A DNA stretch of 64,000 nucleotides from Gammaproteobacteria bacterium (GTDB lineage Bacteria; Pseudomonadota; Gammaproteobacteria; Steroidobacterales; GCA-2729495). The notes under the pieces were generated by a model, which searched no databases, was not told where the DNA came from, and was given only the letters and a program-made list of their open reading frames with translations. Positions 20,227-30,985 of the stretch are shown here, one piece after another; the stretch's first letter is position 1; every line of letters starts with the position of its first letter. The position numbers and the translations under genes were made by a program. Location: NCBI GenBank assembly GCA_023383705.1, contig JAHDYM010000001.1:1-64000 (forward strand). The letters run 5' to 3'.

Positions 20227-21579
20227 TCAGTTGCCGGCGGGGCAGCGCAAGGGTGTCACGTTACCGGCCCGCGATGCCGTGTAGCGGGCCGCGACGATGC
20301 GGATGATCTGCCGCGCCAACTCGGTCTTGGACATGCGCGACAGTTCTTCGCCGCCGTCTTGCCACAGGACCATGGCACTGTTGTCGTCCTCGTCGAAGCC
20401 AAGCCGTGCACCGACCTGGTTGGCGACGATCATGTCGAGGCGCTTGCCCTCGAGTTTCTGCCGGGCGTATTCCTCGAGGCGCTCGGTCTCGGCGGCGAAG
20501 CCGACGGTGAACGGCGCTTCGGGCAGGGCTGCAATCGTCGCGAGCAGGTCCTGCGACTTGCTCATTTCCAGCACCAGACGCTCACTGCGTTTCTTGATCT
20601 TCTGCGGGGCGGCTTCGGGCCGGTAGTCGGAAATCGCTGCCGCACCGATGTAGATGTCTGCATCGGCCACACAACCGAGCGCGGCAGCACACATCTGCCC
20701 GGCCGTCTCCACATCCGTGCGCCGCGCGCCACGCGGCGTCGGCAGGTTGACCGGACCGGCGACCAGCGTGACTTCGGCGCCCGCCTCCACGGCGGCCTGC
20801 GCAACCGCAAAGCCCATCTTTCCGGAGCTGCGATTGCTGATGAAGCGCACCGGGTCGATCGGCTCGCGTGTCGGACCCGCCGTGACCAGCACCTTCACGC
20901 CGGCCAGCAGTCCACTGACGGCAGCGCGCCCCTCGTGCTGCGCGGCGGCCGCCAGCCATGCCTCGACCAGTTCGGCCGGCTCCACCATCCGGCCGGGCCC
21001 GATATCACCACAGGCCTGGCTGCCGACGGCAGGACCGATGCAGCGCACGCCACGCGACTCGAGCGTCGCCCGGTTCGCCTGGGTGGCCGGATGCCGCCAC
21101 ATGACCTGGTTCATGGCCGGCGCAAGCAGGACCGGCGCCTCGGTGGCAAGGCACAGGGTGCTGAGCAGGTTGCCGGCCGCACCGGCCGCGAGTTGCGACA
21201 TGAAGTGTGCGGTCGCGGGCGCAACCAGCACGTAATCGGCCCAGCGTGCGAGTTCTATATGTCCCATCGCCGCCTCGGCCTCGGCATCCCAGAGATCGAC
21301 CCGGACCGGATGGCCGGAGACCGCCTGGAACACGGTCGGCGTGATCAGGCGCGCCGCGCTGGCGGTCATCACCACCTGCACGTCGGCGCCGGCATCCTGC
21401 AGGCGCCGGACCACGTCGGGGCTCTTGTAGGCAGCGATGCCGCCGGTGACGCCCAGCAAAACCCGTCTTTTTTTCAACTGACCCAAGGAGGCCGCCTTGC
21501 GCGCGGGGACAGGCGCAAAGATTAGCGCAAAGCGAAAGCGCTCGCGGCGCTTTGTCCACAAGGCCAGCAGTTTCGGCAC
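20227..21579 (-). CDS. coaBC: bifunctional phosphopantothenoylcysteine decarboxylase / phosphopantothenate-cysteine ligase (start uncertain; possible TTG at 21477)
   Basis: [54 protein letters not shown]. Confidence 0.96.
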   Translation of the reverse strand: MPKLLALWTKRRERFRFALIFAPVPARKAASLGQLKKRRVLLGVTGGIAAYKSPDVVRRLQDAGADVQVVMTASAARLITPTVFQAVSGHPVRVDLWDAEAEAAMGHIELARWADYVLVAPATAHFMSQLAAGAAGNLLSTLCLATEAPVLLAPAMNQVMWRHPATQANRATLESRGVRCIGPAVGSQACGDIGPGRMVEPAELVEAWLAAAAQHEGRAAVSGLLAGVKVLVTAGPTREPIDPVRFISNRSSGKMGFAVAQAAVEAGAEVTLVAGPVNLPTPRGARRTDVETAGQMCAAALGCVADADIYIGAAAISDYRPEAAPQKIKKRSERLVLEMSKSQDLLATIAALPEAPFTVGFAAETERLEEYARQKLEGKRLDMIVANQVGARLGFDEDDNSAMVLWQDGGEELSRMSKTELARQIIRIVAARYTASRAGNVTPLRCPAGN

Positions 21580-21617
21580 TGGTCCCCGCGCACCACGCGA
21601 TCGAAAATGCGACGCTC

Positions 21618-22298
21618 ATGCATCACTCGATCAAAGACTGGCCGGTGCTGGAACGCCCCCGCGAACGCCTGGCCCACGCGGGCCCGGCGCACCTTTCCGA
21701 TGCCGAGTTGCTGGCCATCATGCTGGGCCGGGGGACGGCCGGCGTGTCGGCCCTGGACCTTGCCCGCCAGCTGCTCTCGCAGTTTGGCGGCATGCGCGGG
21801 GTACTGAATGCGCGGCCCAGCGAGCTCGAAACCCTGCGCGGTGTCGGGCCCGGCAAGGCGGCGCTGCTCACCGCCGCACGCGAGTGCTGCTGCCGCTACA
21901 TGGGCGAGAAGCTGGTGCCGGGCCGGGCCATCGCGGCGCCCACCGACAGCCAGGACTTCCTGCTGGCCCGCCTGCGCGACCGCAGCTACGAGGTGTTCTG
22001 CTGCATCTTCCTGGATAACCGCCACCGGGTGCTGGCCTTCGAGGAGCTGTTCCGCGGCACGATCGACAACACCACGGTCTACCCGCGCGAGGTGGTCCGG
22101 CAGGCCCTGCACCGCAACGCAGCCGCCGTGATCCTCGCCCACAACCATCCCTCCGGCATCCCCGAGCCCAGCGATGCCGACCGGCTGATCACCCGCCGGG
22201 TACGCGATGCGCTGGAACTGATCGATGTGCGCCTCCTCGATCACCTCGTCATCGGCGACGGCAGCTGCGTGTCCCTGGCCAGCCGGGGCATGCTCTAG
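21618..22298 (+). CDS. radC: RadC family JAB-domain protein
   Basis: PRERLAHAGPAHLSDAELLAIMLGRGT; VILAHNHPSGIPEPSDADR. Confidence 0.96.
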   Translation: MHHSIKDWPVLERPRERLAHAGPAHLSDAELLAIMLGRGTAGVSALDLARQLLSQFGGMRGVLNARPSELETLRGVGPGKAALLTAARECCCRYMGEKLVPGRAIAAPTDSQDFLLARLRDRSYEVFCCIFLDNRHRVLAFEELFRGTIDNTTVYPREVVRQALHRNAAAVILAHNHPSGIPEPSDADRLITRRVRDALELIDVRLLDHLVIGDGSCVSLASRGML

Positions 22299-22399
22299 AT
22301 GCGCCCTGCCCTTGCCACGGGACCGTCCGCGCTGGTATAAAGCCACCCCTTCCGCCATACGGCGGCTCTACCAAGCCATTGACTTAACAGAGGTTTGCC

Positions 22400-22636
22400 A
22401 TGTCCCGCGTCTGTCAGGTAACCGGAAAACGCCCGGTTTACGGGAATACCGTGTCCCACGCCAACAACAAGAAGCGACGCCGGTTCCTGCCCAACCTGCA
22501 CACTCATCGTTTCTGGCTCGAGAGTGAAAAGCGTTTCGTCAGCCTGCGGGTTTCGAATAACGCCCTGCGCACGATCGACAAGCTCGGTATCGAAACAGTT
22601 CTGGAGCAGATGCGCGCCAAGGGCGAGCAGGTCTGA
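22400..22636 (+). CDS. rpmB: 50S ribosomal protein L28
   Basis: [34 protein letters not shown]. Confidence 0.99.
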   Translation: MSRVCQVTGKRPVYGNTVSHANNKKRRRFLPNLHTHRFWLESEKRFVSLRVSNNALRTIDKLGIETVLEQMRAKGEQV

Positions 22637-22648
22637 GGATAAGCAGCC

Positions 22649-22816
22649 ATGGCCAAGTCAATTCGCGACAAGATCAAGCTGGTGTCGAGCGCCGATACCG
22701 GCCACTACTACACCACCACCAAGAACAAGCGCACGCATCCGGAAAAGATGCAGGTCAACAAGTACGACCCGGTTGTTCGCAAGCACGTGGCCTACAAAGA
22801 AGCCAAGATCAAGTAA
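22649..22816 (+). CDS. rpmG: 50S ribosomal protein L33
   Basis: 55 aa [55 protein letters not shown]; absent from the supplied ORF track. Confidence 0.98.
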   Translation: MAKSIRDKIKLVSSADTGHYYTTTKNKRTHPEKMQVNKYDPVVRKHVAYKEAKIK

Positions 22817-22847
22817 GGCCTGAAGTCGCTACCTCGCGGGCAGGCCC

Positions 22848-23663
22848 ATGCCCGAATTGCCTGAGGTAGAAACCACCCGACGCGGCATCGCGCCCTGGCT
22901 TGAAGGCCAGCGCGTCGCGCGCCTCATCACCCGGGTCCCCGCATTGCGCTGGCCGATTCCGGCCGGGCTGCCCGGACGCCTTGCCGGCGCCGAAGTGCTG
23001 GCCGTGGCGCGCCGCGCCAAGTACCTGCTCCTGCGCACCGACCGCGGCACCGCACTCGTGCATCTCGGCATGTCCGGCAGCCTGCGCGTGCTGCATCAAC
23101 CGCGGCCACCCGGCAAGCATGATCACTTCGACCTCGTGACCGCAGCCGGCGTCGTGATCCGCTTCAATGATCCGCGCCGCTTCGGCGCGCTGCTCTGGAC
23201 CGAGGCCGATCCGGCAACGCACCCGCTGCTCGCCTCGCTCGGTCCGGAACCGCTCGACAGCGGCTTCGATACCGCCTGGCTGTGGGCGCACTGCCGGGGG
23301 CGCAAGGTCGCCATCAAGCCGCACATCATGAATGCGCATATCGTGGTGGGCGTGGGCAACATCTACGCCAGCGAGGCCCTGTTCCGCGCCGGGATCCGTC
23401 CGGCCCGCGCGGCCGGCCGCCTCGGTGAACAGCGCCTCGCGGGACTCGTCAACTCGATCCGCGAGGTGTTGTCGGACGCGATCCGCGCCGGCGGCACGAC
23501 CTTGCGCGATTACTCCCAGGGCGACGGCCAGCCGGGCTATTTCATGCAGGACCTGCGCGTTTACGAACGCGCCGGCAAGCCCTGCGTGGTTTGCGCCACG
23601 CCCGTGAAGCAGCAGGTGCTGGGGCAGCGCTCGAGTTACTACTGCCCGCGCTGCCAGCGCTGA
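22848..23663 (+). CDS. mutM: bifunctional DNA-formamidopyrimidine glycosylase/AP lyase
   Basis: MPELPEVETTRRGI; C-terminal zinc finger CVVCATPVKQQVLGQRSSYYCPRCQR. Confidence 0.98.
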   Translation: MPELPEVETTRRGIAPWLEGQRVARLITRVPALRWPIPAGLPGRLAGAEVLAVARRAKYLLLRTDRGTALVHLGMSGSLRVLHQPRPPGKHDHFDLVTAAGVVIRFNDPRRFGALLWTEADPATHPLLASLGPEPLDSGFDTAWLWAHCRGRKVAIKPHIMNAHIVVGVGNIYASEALFRAGIRPARAAGRLGEQRLAGLVNSIREVLSDAIRAGGTTLRDYSQGDGQPGYFMQDLRVYERAGKPCVVCATPVKQQVLGQRSSYYCPRCQR

Positions 23664-23671
23664 GGCGCAAC

Positions 23672-25375
23672 TCAGTAGACGGTGACTTCCCCACCGCCGC
23701 GCGGGTCGGAAGCCGCATCGACCTTGCCGGTCGCGCGATCCCAGGTGATCACCTGCATGTTGCCGAAGCTGCGCGGACTCGGTTCCAGCTTGTGGCCCCG
23801 CGCCTCGAGGCCGGCCTTTTCCCCGGCCGTCAGCGCGCCCTCCTCATAGACCACCACGTCCGGGTAGTACTGGTGGTGAAAGCGCTTCAGGCTGACCATC
23901 TCCTGCGCATCGCCGCCGTCCATCCAGGCCAGCGCCGAGAGCAGCACCATGCTGATGATGCGGCTGCCACCCGGCGTGCCGAGGATCGCCACGCCGCGCG
24001 GCGACTCGATGAATGTCGGCGACATGCTCGACAGCATGCGCTTGCCCGGGGCGATGGCATTGGCTTCGGCGCCGAGCAGTTCGAAGCTGTTCGGCGTTCC
24101 GGACTTGATCGAGAAATCATCCATCTCGTTGTTCAGGATCACGCCGGTACCGGGCGGGATGAACACCGCACCGAACCAGGTATTGATGCTGAGCGTGCCG
24201 GCCACGCGATTGCCCGCCTTGTCGAGCACCGAGAAATGCGTGGTGTTGGTGCCGCCGCTGACGGCCGGTTCGATGCCCGGCAGGGCGTCGCTCGGCGTCG
24301 CGCGGTCGAGCCGGATCGAGGTGCGCTGACCGTCGGCATACCAGGGATTCAGCAGGCGCTCGATCGGCATCGGGACGAAGGCCGGGTCGCCGAGATACAT
24401 GGCGCGATCACGGTAGGCGCGGCGCAGGGCCTCGACCGTCAGGTGCTTGCGCTCGACGGACTGCAGCCGGCCCAGATCCCAGGCACGCAGGATGTTCAGG
24501 GCATCGCCGATCACCACGCCACCCGAGGATGGCGGCGGCGCCATGACCAGCGTCGCATCGCGATACTGCACGCGGATCGGCTCGCGCTCGACCACCTTGT
24601 AGGCGGCGAGATCATCGCGGGTCCAGATCCCGCCAGCCGCCTGCACGCCGGCCACCAGTTGTCGCGCCACGCTGCCGCGATAGAAGCCGTCGTGGCCCTC
24701 CGCGGCAAGCTTGCGCAGCGTACGCGCGAGATCGCGGAATCGCAGCGTCGTGCCGGCCTGCACCGGCTTGCCACCCGGCAGGTAGATCGCGGAAAACGCC
24801 GGTGAATTCCGCGCGGCCTCGGCGCGGAACGTGAGACCCATGCCGATACCGCGCGAAGCCTCGATGCCCTGCTCGGCATAGCGGATGGCCGGGGCGAGGC
24901 TGGTGGCCAGCGGCAGGCGCCCGTAGTGCTTCGCGATGTGCGCTAGCGCCGCCGGTTCACCCGGAATAGCCGCCGCCAGCGGGCCGCTGGTGCTGAGAGT
25001 TGCCTGGGGCTGGCCCTGCGCATCGAGGTACATGTCGCGGGTGGCGGCCGCCGGCGCCACCTCGCGGCCATCGATGAGCACCTGGCGCCCGCTCCCTGCC
25101 TCGTGCAGCAGCCAGAACCCGCCACCACCGAGGCCCGAGGCATAGGGCTCGACCACGGCGAGTGCCGCGCTGATCGCCACCGCGGCATCGAAGGCGTTGC
25201 CGCCCGCCGCAAGGATCTCTTCACCGGCGCGGGTCGCCAGCGGATGGGCGGTCGCGATGCCGGATTGCGCCGGCTGCGCGCCGGCCGGCAGCACCCAGAG
25301 CCAGATGCAGACCAGCAGCGCGATGCTGTTGCAGCGTGTGGACCGCCGTGCAGTCCCGTCCCGGGAGCTGTTCAC
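23672..25375 (-). CDS. ggt: gamma-glutamyltransferase
   Basis: ILAAGGNAFDAAVA; TTHFSVLDKAGNRVAGTLSIN; GTPGGSRI. Confidence 0.96.
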   Translation of the reverse strand: MNSSRDGTARRSTRCNSIALLVCIWLWVLPAGAQPAQSGIATAHPLATRAGEEILAAGGNAFDAAVAISAALAVVEPYASGLGGGGFWLLHEAGSGRQVLIDGREVAPAAATRDMYLDAQGQPQATLSTSGPLAAAIPGEPAALAHIAKHYGRLPLATSLAPAIRYAEQGIEASRGIGMGLTFRAEAARNSPAFSAIYLPGGKPVQAGTTLRFRDLARTLRKLAAEGHDGFYRGSVARQLVAGVQAAGGIWTRDDLAAYKVVEREPIRVQYRDATLVMAPPPSSGGVVIGDALNILRAWDLGRLQSVERKHLTVEALRRAYRDRAMYLGDPAFVPMPIERLLNPWYADGQRTSIRLDRATPSDALPGIEPAVSGGTNTTHFSVLDKAGNRVAGTLSINTWFGAVFIPPGTGVILNNEMDDFSIKSGTPNSFELLGAEANAIAPGKRMLSSMSPTFIESPRGVAILGTPGGSRIISMVLLSALAWMDGGDAQEMVSLKRFHHQYYPDVVVYEEGALTAGEKAGLEARGHKLEPSPRSFGNMQVITWDRATGKVDAASDPRGGGEVTVY

Positions 25376-25866
25376 TGTTTTGCCAGTTCGGCCCGCTTGC
25401 GCGCCAGCGCCGCAGCCACGACCTCGGGCACGAAGGGCGCGATATCGCCGCCGAGCACACCGATCTCGCGCACGAAGGTGGATGAGACGAAGGTGTACTG
25501 CTCGGCCGGAGTCAGGAACACGCTCTCGATCTCGGGCTGCAGGTGCCGGTTCATGGTCGCCAGCTGGAACTCGAATTCGAAATCCGACACGGCACGCAGG
25601 CCACGGATGATCACCCGCAGGCCGTGCTGCCGCACGTAGTCGACCGTCAGGCCGGTGTAGCCGTCGACCGTGATGTTGGGCGCATCGGCAAGCGCCACCC
25701 GTACCATGTGGATGCGCTCCTCGAGCGTGAACATCGGCGTCTTGTTCGGGCTCGCCGCAACGGCAACGACCACGCGATCGAAGAGCCTTGCCGCCCGTCG
25801 CACCAGGTTGAGATGACCGTTGGTAACCGGATCAAAGGTTCCGGGATACATTGCGCCGACTGACAT
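25372..25866 (-). CDS. coaD: phosphopantetheine adenylyltransferase
   Basis: AMYPGTFDPVTNGHLNLVRRA; IIRGLRAVSDFEFEFQLATMNR. Confidence 0.98.
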   Translation of the reverse strand: MSVGAMYPGTFDPVTNGHLNLVRRAARLFDRVVVAVAASPNKTPMFTLEERIHMVRVALADAPNITVDGYTGLTVDYVRQHGLRVIIRGLRAVSDFEFEFQLATMNRHLQPEIESVFLTPAEQYTFVSSTFVREIGVLGGDIAPFVPEVVAAALARKRAELAKQ

Positions 25867-25902
25867 CGTCCTGTACTCCTCTGGTCCGCGAAACGGGTCG
25901 GG

Positions 25903-26601
25903 CTACCCGGCTGTCCGGGCCAGCGCAAAACGCACGTCACCGGCCTCGCGTTCCCGGTGCAACTGCCAGCCTTCCGGCAATGCCGGCAGCGCCATGCTGC
26001 GGCTCGTCTCAAGATAAACCCACGCCTGCGGGGCGAGCCAGCCACGCGCGAGGAGTGTACACAAGTTGCCCAGTTCGTCCGCCTGATAGGGCGGATCGAG
26101 AAACACCAGGTCGAAACTGCGGGGCGGTGGGCCGGCGAGCCAGCTGCGGGCATCGGCACGCAGCACGCGCCCCCTGGCGCGGCCCGGCTCCGAGCCGGCA
26201 CCCGTGAGGCGATCCAGCACGGCCTCCAGTGCCCTGGCAGCCTCTGTATCCTGCTCGACAAACCAGCTCCCGGCGGCCCCGCGCGACAGCGCCTCCAGGC
26301 CCAGCACGCCGGTACCGGCATAGAGATCCAGGCAATGCATGCCGGGCAGGACCGGCGCCAGCCAGTTGAAGAGTGTTTCGCGCACACGATCCGGCGTCGG
26401 CCGGATCGCGGTACCGGGCGCCACCTCGATCCGCCGGCCGCGCCATTCGCCGGCGATGATCCGCACGCTGCCGGGTGGCTTGCCGACCTGCCGTGTTCGC
26501 CGCTTCTGCATATGCGCCTGTTCCTTCGTTGAGGGACTGCCAACTGTGCCGGATTTGCCTGCCGCGCCGTCCGAGGCCGCTGCTCCGGTTTTACTGCTCA
26601 C
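25903..26601 (-). CDS. rsmD: 16S rRNA (guanine(966)-N(2))-methyltransferase (start may be 26511)
   Basis: VRIIAGEWRGRRIEVA...RPTPDRVRETLFNWL; LDLYAGTGVLGLEALSRGA; FLDPPY. Confidence 0.95.
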   Translation of the reverse strand: MSSKTGAAASDGAAGKSGTVGSPSTKEQAHMQKRRTRQVGKPPGSVRIIAGEWRGRRIEVAPGTAIRPTPDRVRETLFNWLAPVLPGMHCLDLYAGTGVLGLEALSRGAAGSWFVEQDTEAARALEAVLDRLTGAGSEPGRARGRVLRADARSWLAGPPPRSFDLVFLDPPYQADELGNLCTLLARGWLAPQAWVYLETSRSMALPALPEGWQLHREREAGDVRFALARTAG

Positions 26602-26623
26602 CGGGAATCATTAACATGCCGGG

Positions 26624-27616
26624 ATGCCATCTGACAGCACTTCCGGGACCACGTCCCGTCCGGGCTTCTTTGCCCGCCTCAAGGATCGCCTCGGCGTCGG
26701 CAAGGATTCTGCCAAAAGTGCTGCCAGCAAGCTTGGCGGCGCACTGGACTGGCTGGTCGGACGCAAGCTCGACGATGCCATGCTCGAAGAACTCGAGACC
26801 AGCCTGCTCGCCGCCGATGTCGGGCTGGATGCCGCCGAGGACATCATCCGGCGTATCCGCAAGAAAGCTGCCAACCGCAGCGTCGCCTCGGTGGAGGATG
26901 CACGTGCGATCCTGCGCGAATCGATCTGCGAGATCCTTGAACCCCGTGCCCGGCCGCTGGTGATTCCGGATACCCCGCGCCCCTTCCTGATCCTGATGGT
27001 CGGCGTGAACGGTTCCGGCAAGACCACCACCATCGGCAAGCTCGCGCGGCGGCTGCGCGACCAGGGACTGAAAGTGATGCTGGCAGCCGGCGACACCTAT
27101 CGCGCGGCAGCCATCGAGCAACTGCAGGTCTGGGGCGAGCGCAACGACGTGCCGGTCATCGCGCAGCAGGCCGGCGCCGACCCGGCGGCAGTGATCTACG
27201 ATGCCTTCGAGGCCGCACGTGCGCGCGGCATCGATGTCCTGCTGGCGGATACTGCCGGCCGGCTGCAGAACAAGGCCCACCTCATGCAGGAGTTGCAGAA
27301 AGTGGTGCGCATCGCCAGGCGGCTCGATCCGACCGCACCACACGAAGTGATGATCGTGCTCGATGCCAGCCTGGGCCAGAACGCCGTCGCCCAGGCCCTG
27401 CAGTTTCATGCCGCGATTGGCCTGACCGGCATCACCATGACCAAGCTGGATGCGGGCGGCAAGGGCGGCGTACTCGTGGCGCTGGCCGAACAGCTGGATG
27501 TGCCGGTCCGCTTCATCGGCATCGGGGAACAGGCCGCCGACATGGATGTTTTCGACGCGGGCGAGTTTGCCGCCGCGCTGCTCGGATCGGCGGGCCAGCC
27601 GCCGGAACGCCGATGA
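26624..27616 (+). CDS. ftsY: signal recognition particle receptor
   Basis: GVNGSGKTTTIGKLA; AAGDTYRAAAIEQL; DTAGRLQNKAHLMQEL. Confidence 0.98.
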   Translation: MPSDSTSGTTSRPGFFARLKDRLGVGKDSAKSAASKLGGALDWLVGRKLDDAMLEELETSLLAADVGLDAAEDIIRRIRKKAANRSVASVEDARAILRESICEILEPRARPLVIPDTPRPFLILMVGVNGSGKTTTIGKLARRLRDQGLKVMLAAGDTYRAAAIEQLQVWGERNDVPVIAQQAGADPAAVIYDAFEAARARGIDVLLADTAGRLQNKAHLMQELQKVVRIARRLDPTAPHEVMIVLDASLGQNAVAQALQFHAAIGLTGITMTKLDAGGKGGVLVALAEQLDVPVRFIGIGEQAADMDVFDAGEFAAALLGSAGQPPERR

Positions 27617-28302
27617 TCCGTTTCGAGAACGTCAGCAAGCGCTACGACGGCGCGCGCGAGGCGCTGTCGAATGTCTCCATCGAGGTGGCAGCCGGCGAAC
27701 TGGCCTTCCTGACCGGCCGTTCGGGTGCCGGCAAGAGCACCGTGCTGAAGCTGGTGGCGCTGATCGAGCGCCCGACGCGCGGGCAGGTCATCGTCGGCGG
27801 CCGCCCGCTCGCCAGGCTCGGCTATCGCGACGTGCCGGCATATCGCCAGCAGATCGGCATGGTGTTCCAGGACAACCGGCTGCTGAATGACCGCAGCGCC
27901 TACGAGAACGTGGCGCTGCCGCTGATCATCAGCGGCACCGGCGAACGCGAAATCGGCCGGCGCACCCGTGCCGCGCTCGACCAGGTCGGATTGCTGGACC
28001 GGGAAAAATATCCGCCACGGGCACTGTCGGCCGGCGAACAGCAGCGGCTCAGCATCGCGCGGGCAATCGTGAGCCACCCCAAGGTGCTGATCGCCGATGA
28101 GCCGACCGGCAACCTCGACCCCGACCTGTCGCTGGAGATCATGAACCTGTTCCGGCGGCTGAACGAGGTCGGTGTGACGATGCTCATCGCCAGCCACGAC
28201 CTGCCGCTGGTGGAGAGGTTCGGCAGCCGGCGCATCGTGCTGAGCGGCGGGCAGGTCAGCGGCAGCGAAAGCACCGCTCAAACCACAGGCGCCGGCAAAT
28301 GA
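27613..28302 (+). CDS. ftsE: cell division ATP-binding protein FtsE
   Basis: MIRFENVSKRYDGAREALSNVS; GRSGAGKSTVLKL; LSAGEQQRLSIARA. Confidence 0.97.
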   Translation: MIRFENVSKRYDGAREALSNVSIEVAAGELAFLTGRSGAGKSTVLKLVALIERPTRGQVIVGGRPLARLGYRDVPAYRQQIGMVFQDNRLLNDRSAYENVALPLIISGTGEREIGRRTRAALDQVGLLDREKYPPRALSAGEQQRLSIARAIVSHPKVLIADEPTGNLDPDLSLEIMNLFRRLNEVGVTMLIASHDLPLVERFGSRRIVLSGGQVSGSESTAQTTGAGK

Positions 28303-29219
28303 GTGCCGGGATATTGCTGGCCCGGCATGCACAGAACCTGCTCGGCGCGCTGGGCGCACTGACCCGCAATCCGGTCGGCACCTTCCTGACCGTATCGGTG
28401 ATCGGCATCGCCCTGGCGCTGCCGGCCGCCCTGCACGTGCTGGTGCAGACCGGCAAGTCTGCAGCCGGCAACTGGGACGATATGCGGGACTTCTCCGTGT
28501 ACATGGCGCCGGCAACACCGCTGCCACGGGCGGAAACGCTGGCGCGCGAACTTCGCAAGCGGGACGGCATCGACTCGGTACAGCTGATCACTGCCGAGGC
28601 TGCAGTCGCGGAGATGGGCAAGGATCCGGTCTTTGCCAATGCGCTGGCAGCCCTGGAAGGCAATCCCCTGCCGCACACGCTGGTGGTGCGGCCGGCAGCG
28701 GGCATGGACGGCGAACAACTCGGTAAGCTCAGTGCGGAGCTGCAGGCGACGCCCGACGTCGACCTGGTAAAACTCGACCTGCAGTGGGTGCAGCGCCTCA
28801 ATGCCATCCTGGATTTCCTGGCCCGCCTCGGCTGGATTGCAGCCGTGCTGCTGGGCGGTGCCGTACTCATCATCGTCGGCAACACGATCCGCCTCGACAT
28901 CCAGACCCGGACCGAGGAAATCGAGGTCGCCAAGCTGCTCGGCGCGACGGACAGCTTCGTGCGCCGACCCTTCCTGTACCTGGGACTCTGGTACGGTCTG
29001 TTCGGAAGCCTGCTGGCGACGCTGATCCTGGCCATCAGCCTGTGGCTGCTCGGCGCTCCGGTTGCCCGGCTGGCAACGCTGTACGGGAGCGACCTCGAGA
29101 TGGCCGGCGTCGGGCTGGAAACCCTGGCGGCGGTCCTCGGCGGAGGGCTGCTGGCCGGCTGGAGCGGCGCCTGGCTGGCGGTAAGCCGACACCTGTCCGG
29201 GCTGCGCCCGAGGGACTGA
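28299..29219 (+). CDS. ftsX: cell division protein FtsX
   Basis: Overlaps ftsE; MacB/FtsX-type permease with TRTEEIEVAKLLGATDSFVRRPFLYLG. Confidence 0.95.
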   Translation: MSAGILLARHAQNLLGALGALTRNPVGTFLTVSVIGIALALPAALHVLVQTGKSAAGNWDDMRDFSVYMAPATPLPRAETLARELRKRDGIDSVQLITAEAAVAEMGKDPVFANALAALEGNPLPHTLVVRPAAGMDGEQLGKLSAELQATPDVDLVKLDLQWVQRLNAILDFLARLGWIAAVLLGGAVLIIVGNTIRLDIQTRTEEIEVAKLLGATDSFVRRPFLYLGLWYGLFGSLLATLILAISLWLLGAPVARLATLYGSDLEMAGVGLETLAAVLGGGLLAGWSGAWLAVSRHLSGLRPRD

Positions 29220-29285
29220 AGATCTATTGCAAGTCCTTGTTTCAGAAACTGACTTGTGCGCTGCATCAAGGAACTGAAGGGCGTT

Positions 29286-29312
29286 TTAGCACTCCAAGCT
29301 GGCGAGTGCTAA
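29286..29312. promoter_or_regulatory. CIRCE element (HrcA operator)
   Basis: TTAGCACTC-N9-GAGTGCTAA, perfect match to CIRCE consensus, 24 bp upstream of the rpoH start codon. Confidence 0.93.
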
Positions 29313-29336
29313 GATCGTCTTCAGGGAGGTGCGCGC

Positions 29337-30200
29337 ATGACTGCTTCGACGATGCTGGTCAGTGGACCCAAGGATCTGGTTTTTGCCGGCCCGCTCGGCA
29401 GCCTGGATGCCTACATCAGCAAGGTTGTACAGGTCCCGGTCCTGAGCCAGGCCGAGGAGCTGGAACTCGCCTGCAGGTTCCGCGACGACAACGACCTGGA
29501 TGCCGCCCGCCAGCTGGTGCTGTCACAGCTCCGCTTTGTCGTGCACATCGCCCGCGGCTACACCGGGTACGGCCTGCCGCTCGGTGACCTGATCCAGGAA
29601 GGCAACGTCGGCCTCATGAAGGCCGTCAAGCGCTTCGACCCGGACATGGGCGTGCGGCTGGTGTCTTTCGCCGTGCACTGGATCCGCGCCGAAATCCACG
29701 AATACGTGCTGCGCAACTGGCGCCTGGTGAAGATCGCAACCACCAAGGCCCAGCGCAAGCTGTTCTTCAACCTGCGCCGGGCGAAGAACCACCTGGGCTG
29801 GCTGTCGGCTTCCGAGCGCGAAGTGATCGCCAGGGACCTGGGCGTCACGACCCGCGAAGTGGGCGAAATGGAAGAGCGTCTGGCCGGCCAGGATGTGAGC
29901 TTCGACCCGGCACCCGAGGCCGACGACGAGACTCCGTATGCGCCGGCACTCTATCTTGCGAGCGAATCGGGTGATCCGGCCCAGTCGCTGGAAAGCGACG
30001 ACTTCCGTGAACAGGGCGCCGACCGCCTGCGCGACGCGCTCGACGACCTGGACGCCCGCAGCCGGGAAATCCTCGAGGCACGCTGGCTCAGCGAGAAAAA
30101 GACCACGCTGCAGGCGCTGGCCGCCCGTTACGGGATCTCTGCCGAACGTGTCCGGCAGATCGAGCAGACGGCGATCCGCACCCTGCGTGCCGCCGTCTGA
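29337..30200 (+). CDS. rpoH: RNA polymerase sigma-32 factor
   Basis: [66 protein letters not shown]. Confidence 0.98.
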   Translation: MTASTMLVSGPKDLVFAGPLGSLDAYISKVVQVPVLSQAEELELACRFRDDNDLDAARQLVLSQLRFVVHIARGYTGYGLPLGDLIQEGNVGLMKAVKRFDPDMGVRLVSFAVHWIRAEIHEYVLRNWRLVKIATTKAQRKLFFNLRRAKNHLGWLSASEREVIARDLGVTTREVGEMEERLAGQDVSFDPAPEADDETPYAPALYLASESGDPAQSLESDDFREQGADRLRDALDDLDARSREILEARWLSEKKTTLQALAARYGISAERVRQIEQTAIRTLRAAV

Positions 30201-30214
30201 CCGATACCGGCAAG

Positions 30215-30892
30215 CTACTGGGTTACCGGCAGCAGCGTGATCTCCACGCGGCGGTTCTGCGAACGGCCTTCCGGCGTGTCATTGCTGGCAATCGGCCGGG
30301 TTTCACCGTAGCCCGTTGCGATCAGCCGCTGCGGGTTGATGCCCTGGGCACCGAGATAGCTGCTGACACTGCTGGCACGCCGCTGTGACAACTCGAGGTT
30401 CTTGTCATCCGGGCCGGTGCTGTCGGCATGACCCGCAATATCCACCACGGTCTTGTCGAACTCCTTGAGTACCAGGGCCACCGAGTTCAGTACCTGGTAG
30501 AAGCCGGCATTGATATCGGCACTGTTGGTCATGAAGGTCACGTTGCCGGGCATGTTCAGGATGATGTTGTCCCCGTTACGTGTAACGCTCACGCCGGTGC
30601 CCTGCAACTGGGTGCGCAGCTTCGCTTCCTGGCGATCCATGTAATTGCCGACCGCACCGCCGGCGAGGCCGCCGGCTCCGGCGAGGATCAGCGCCCGCTT
30701 CTTGCGTTCAGAGGAGCTGTCGCCGGTAATCAGGCCGACGGCTGCACCAACGCCGGCACCGATGGCGGCACCCTTGGCGGTATTGCTGGTTTTCTGCTCG
30801 CCGGTATAGGGATCGATGGTCTGGCACCCCGTGATTGCGAGACTGGCGCCCAGCAACAGCGCCGTCAGTTTGATTGTTCCCTGCGTATGCAT
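30215..30892 (-). CDS. OmpA family lipoprotein (YiaD-like)
   Basis: Lipobox SLAITGC, glycine-zipper region, OmpA C-terminal domain IAGHADSTGPDDKNLELSQRRA. Confidence 0.93.
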   Translation of the reverse strand: MHTQGTIKLTALLLGASLAITGCQTIDPYTGEQKTSNTAKGAAIGAGVGAAVGLITGDSSSERKKRALILAGAGGLAGGAVGNYMDRQEAKLRTQLQGTGVSVTRNGDNIILNMPGNVTFMTNSADINAGFYQVLNSVALVLKEFDKTVVDIAGHADSTGPDDKNLELSQRRASSVSSYLGAQGINPQRLIATGYGETRPIASNDTPEGRSQNRRVEITLLPVTQ

Positions 30893-30985
30893 AAGCTCTG
30901 AAACTCCTGAAAATCCGGTACCGGTGGCGGGCCGGCGATGACAGCCGATGGCGTGCAAGACTCGCTGCCGCGACATTAACCCCGT

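Noticed and set aside
26624-30200. ftsY-ftsE-ftsX-rpoH gene order
   Set aside because: Widely conserved in gammaproteobacteria; only the CIRCE upstream of rpoH is notable.
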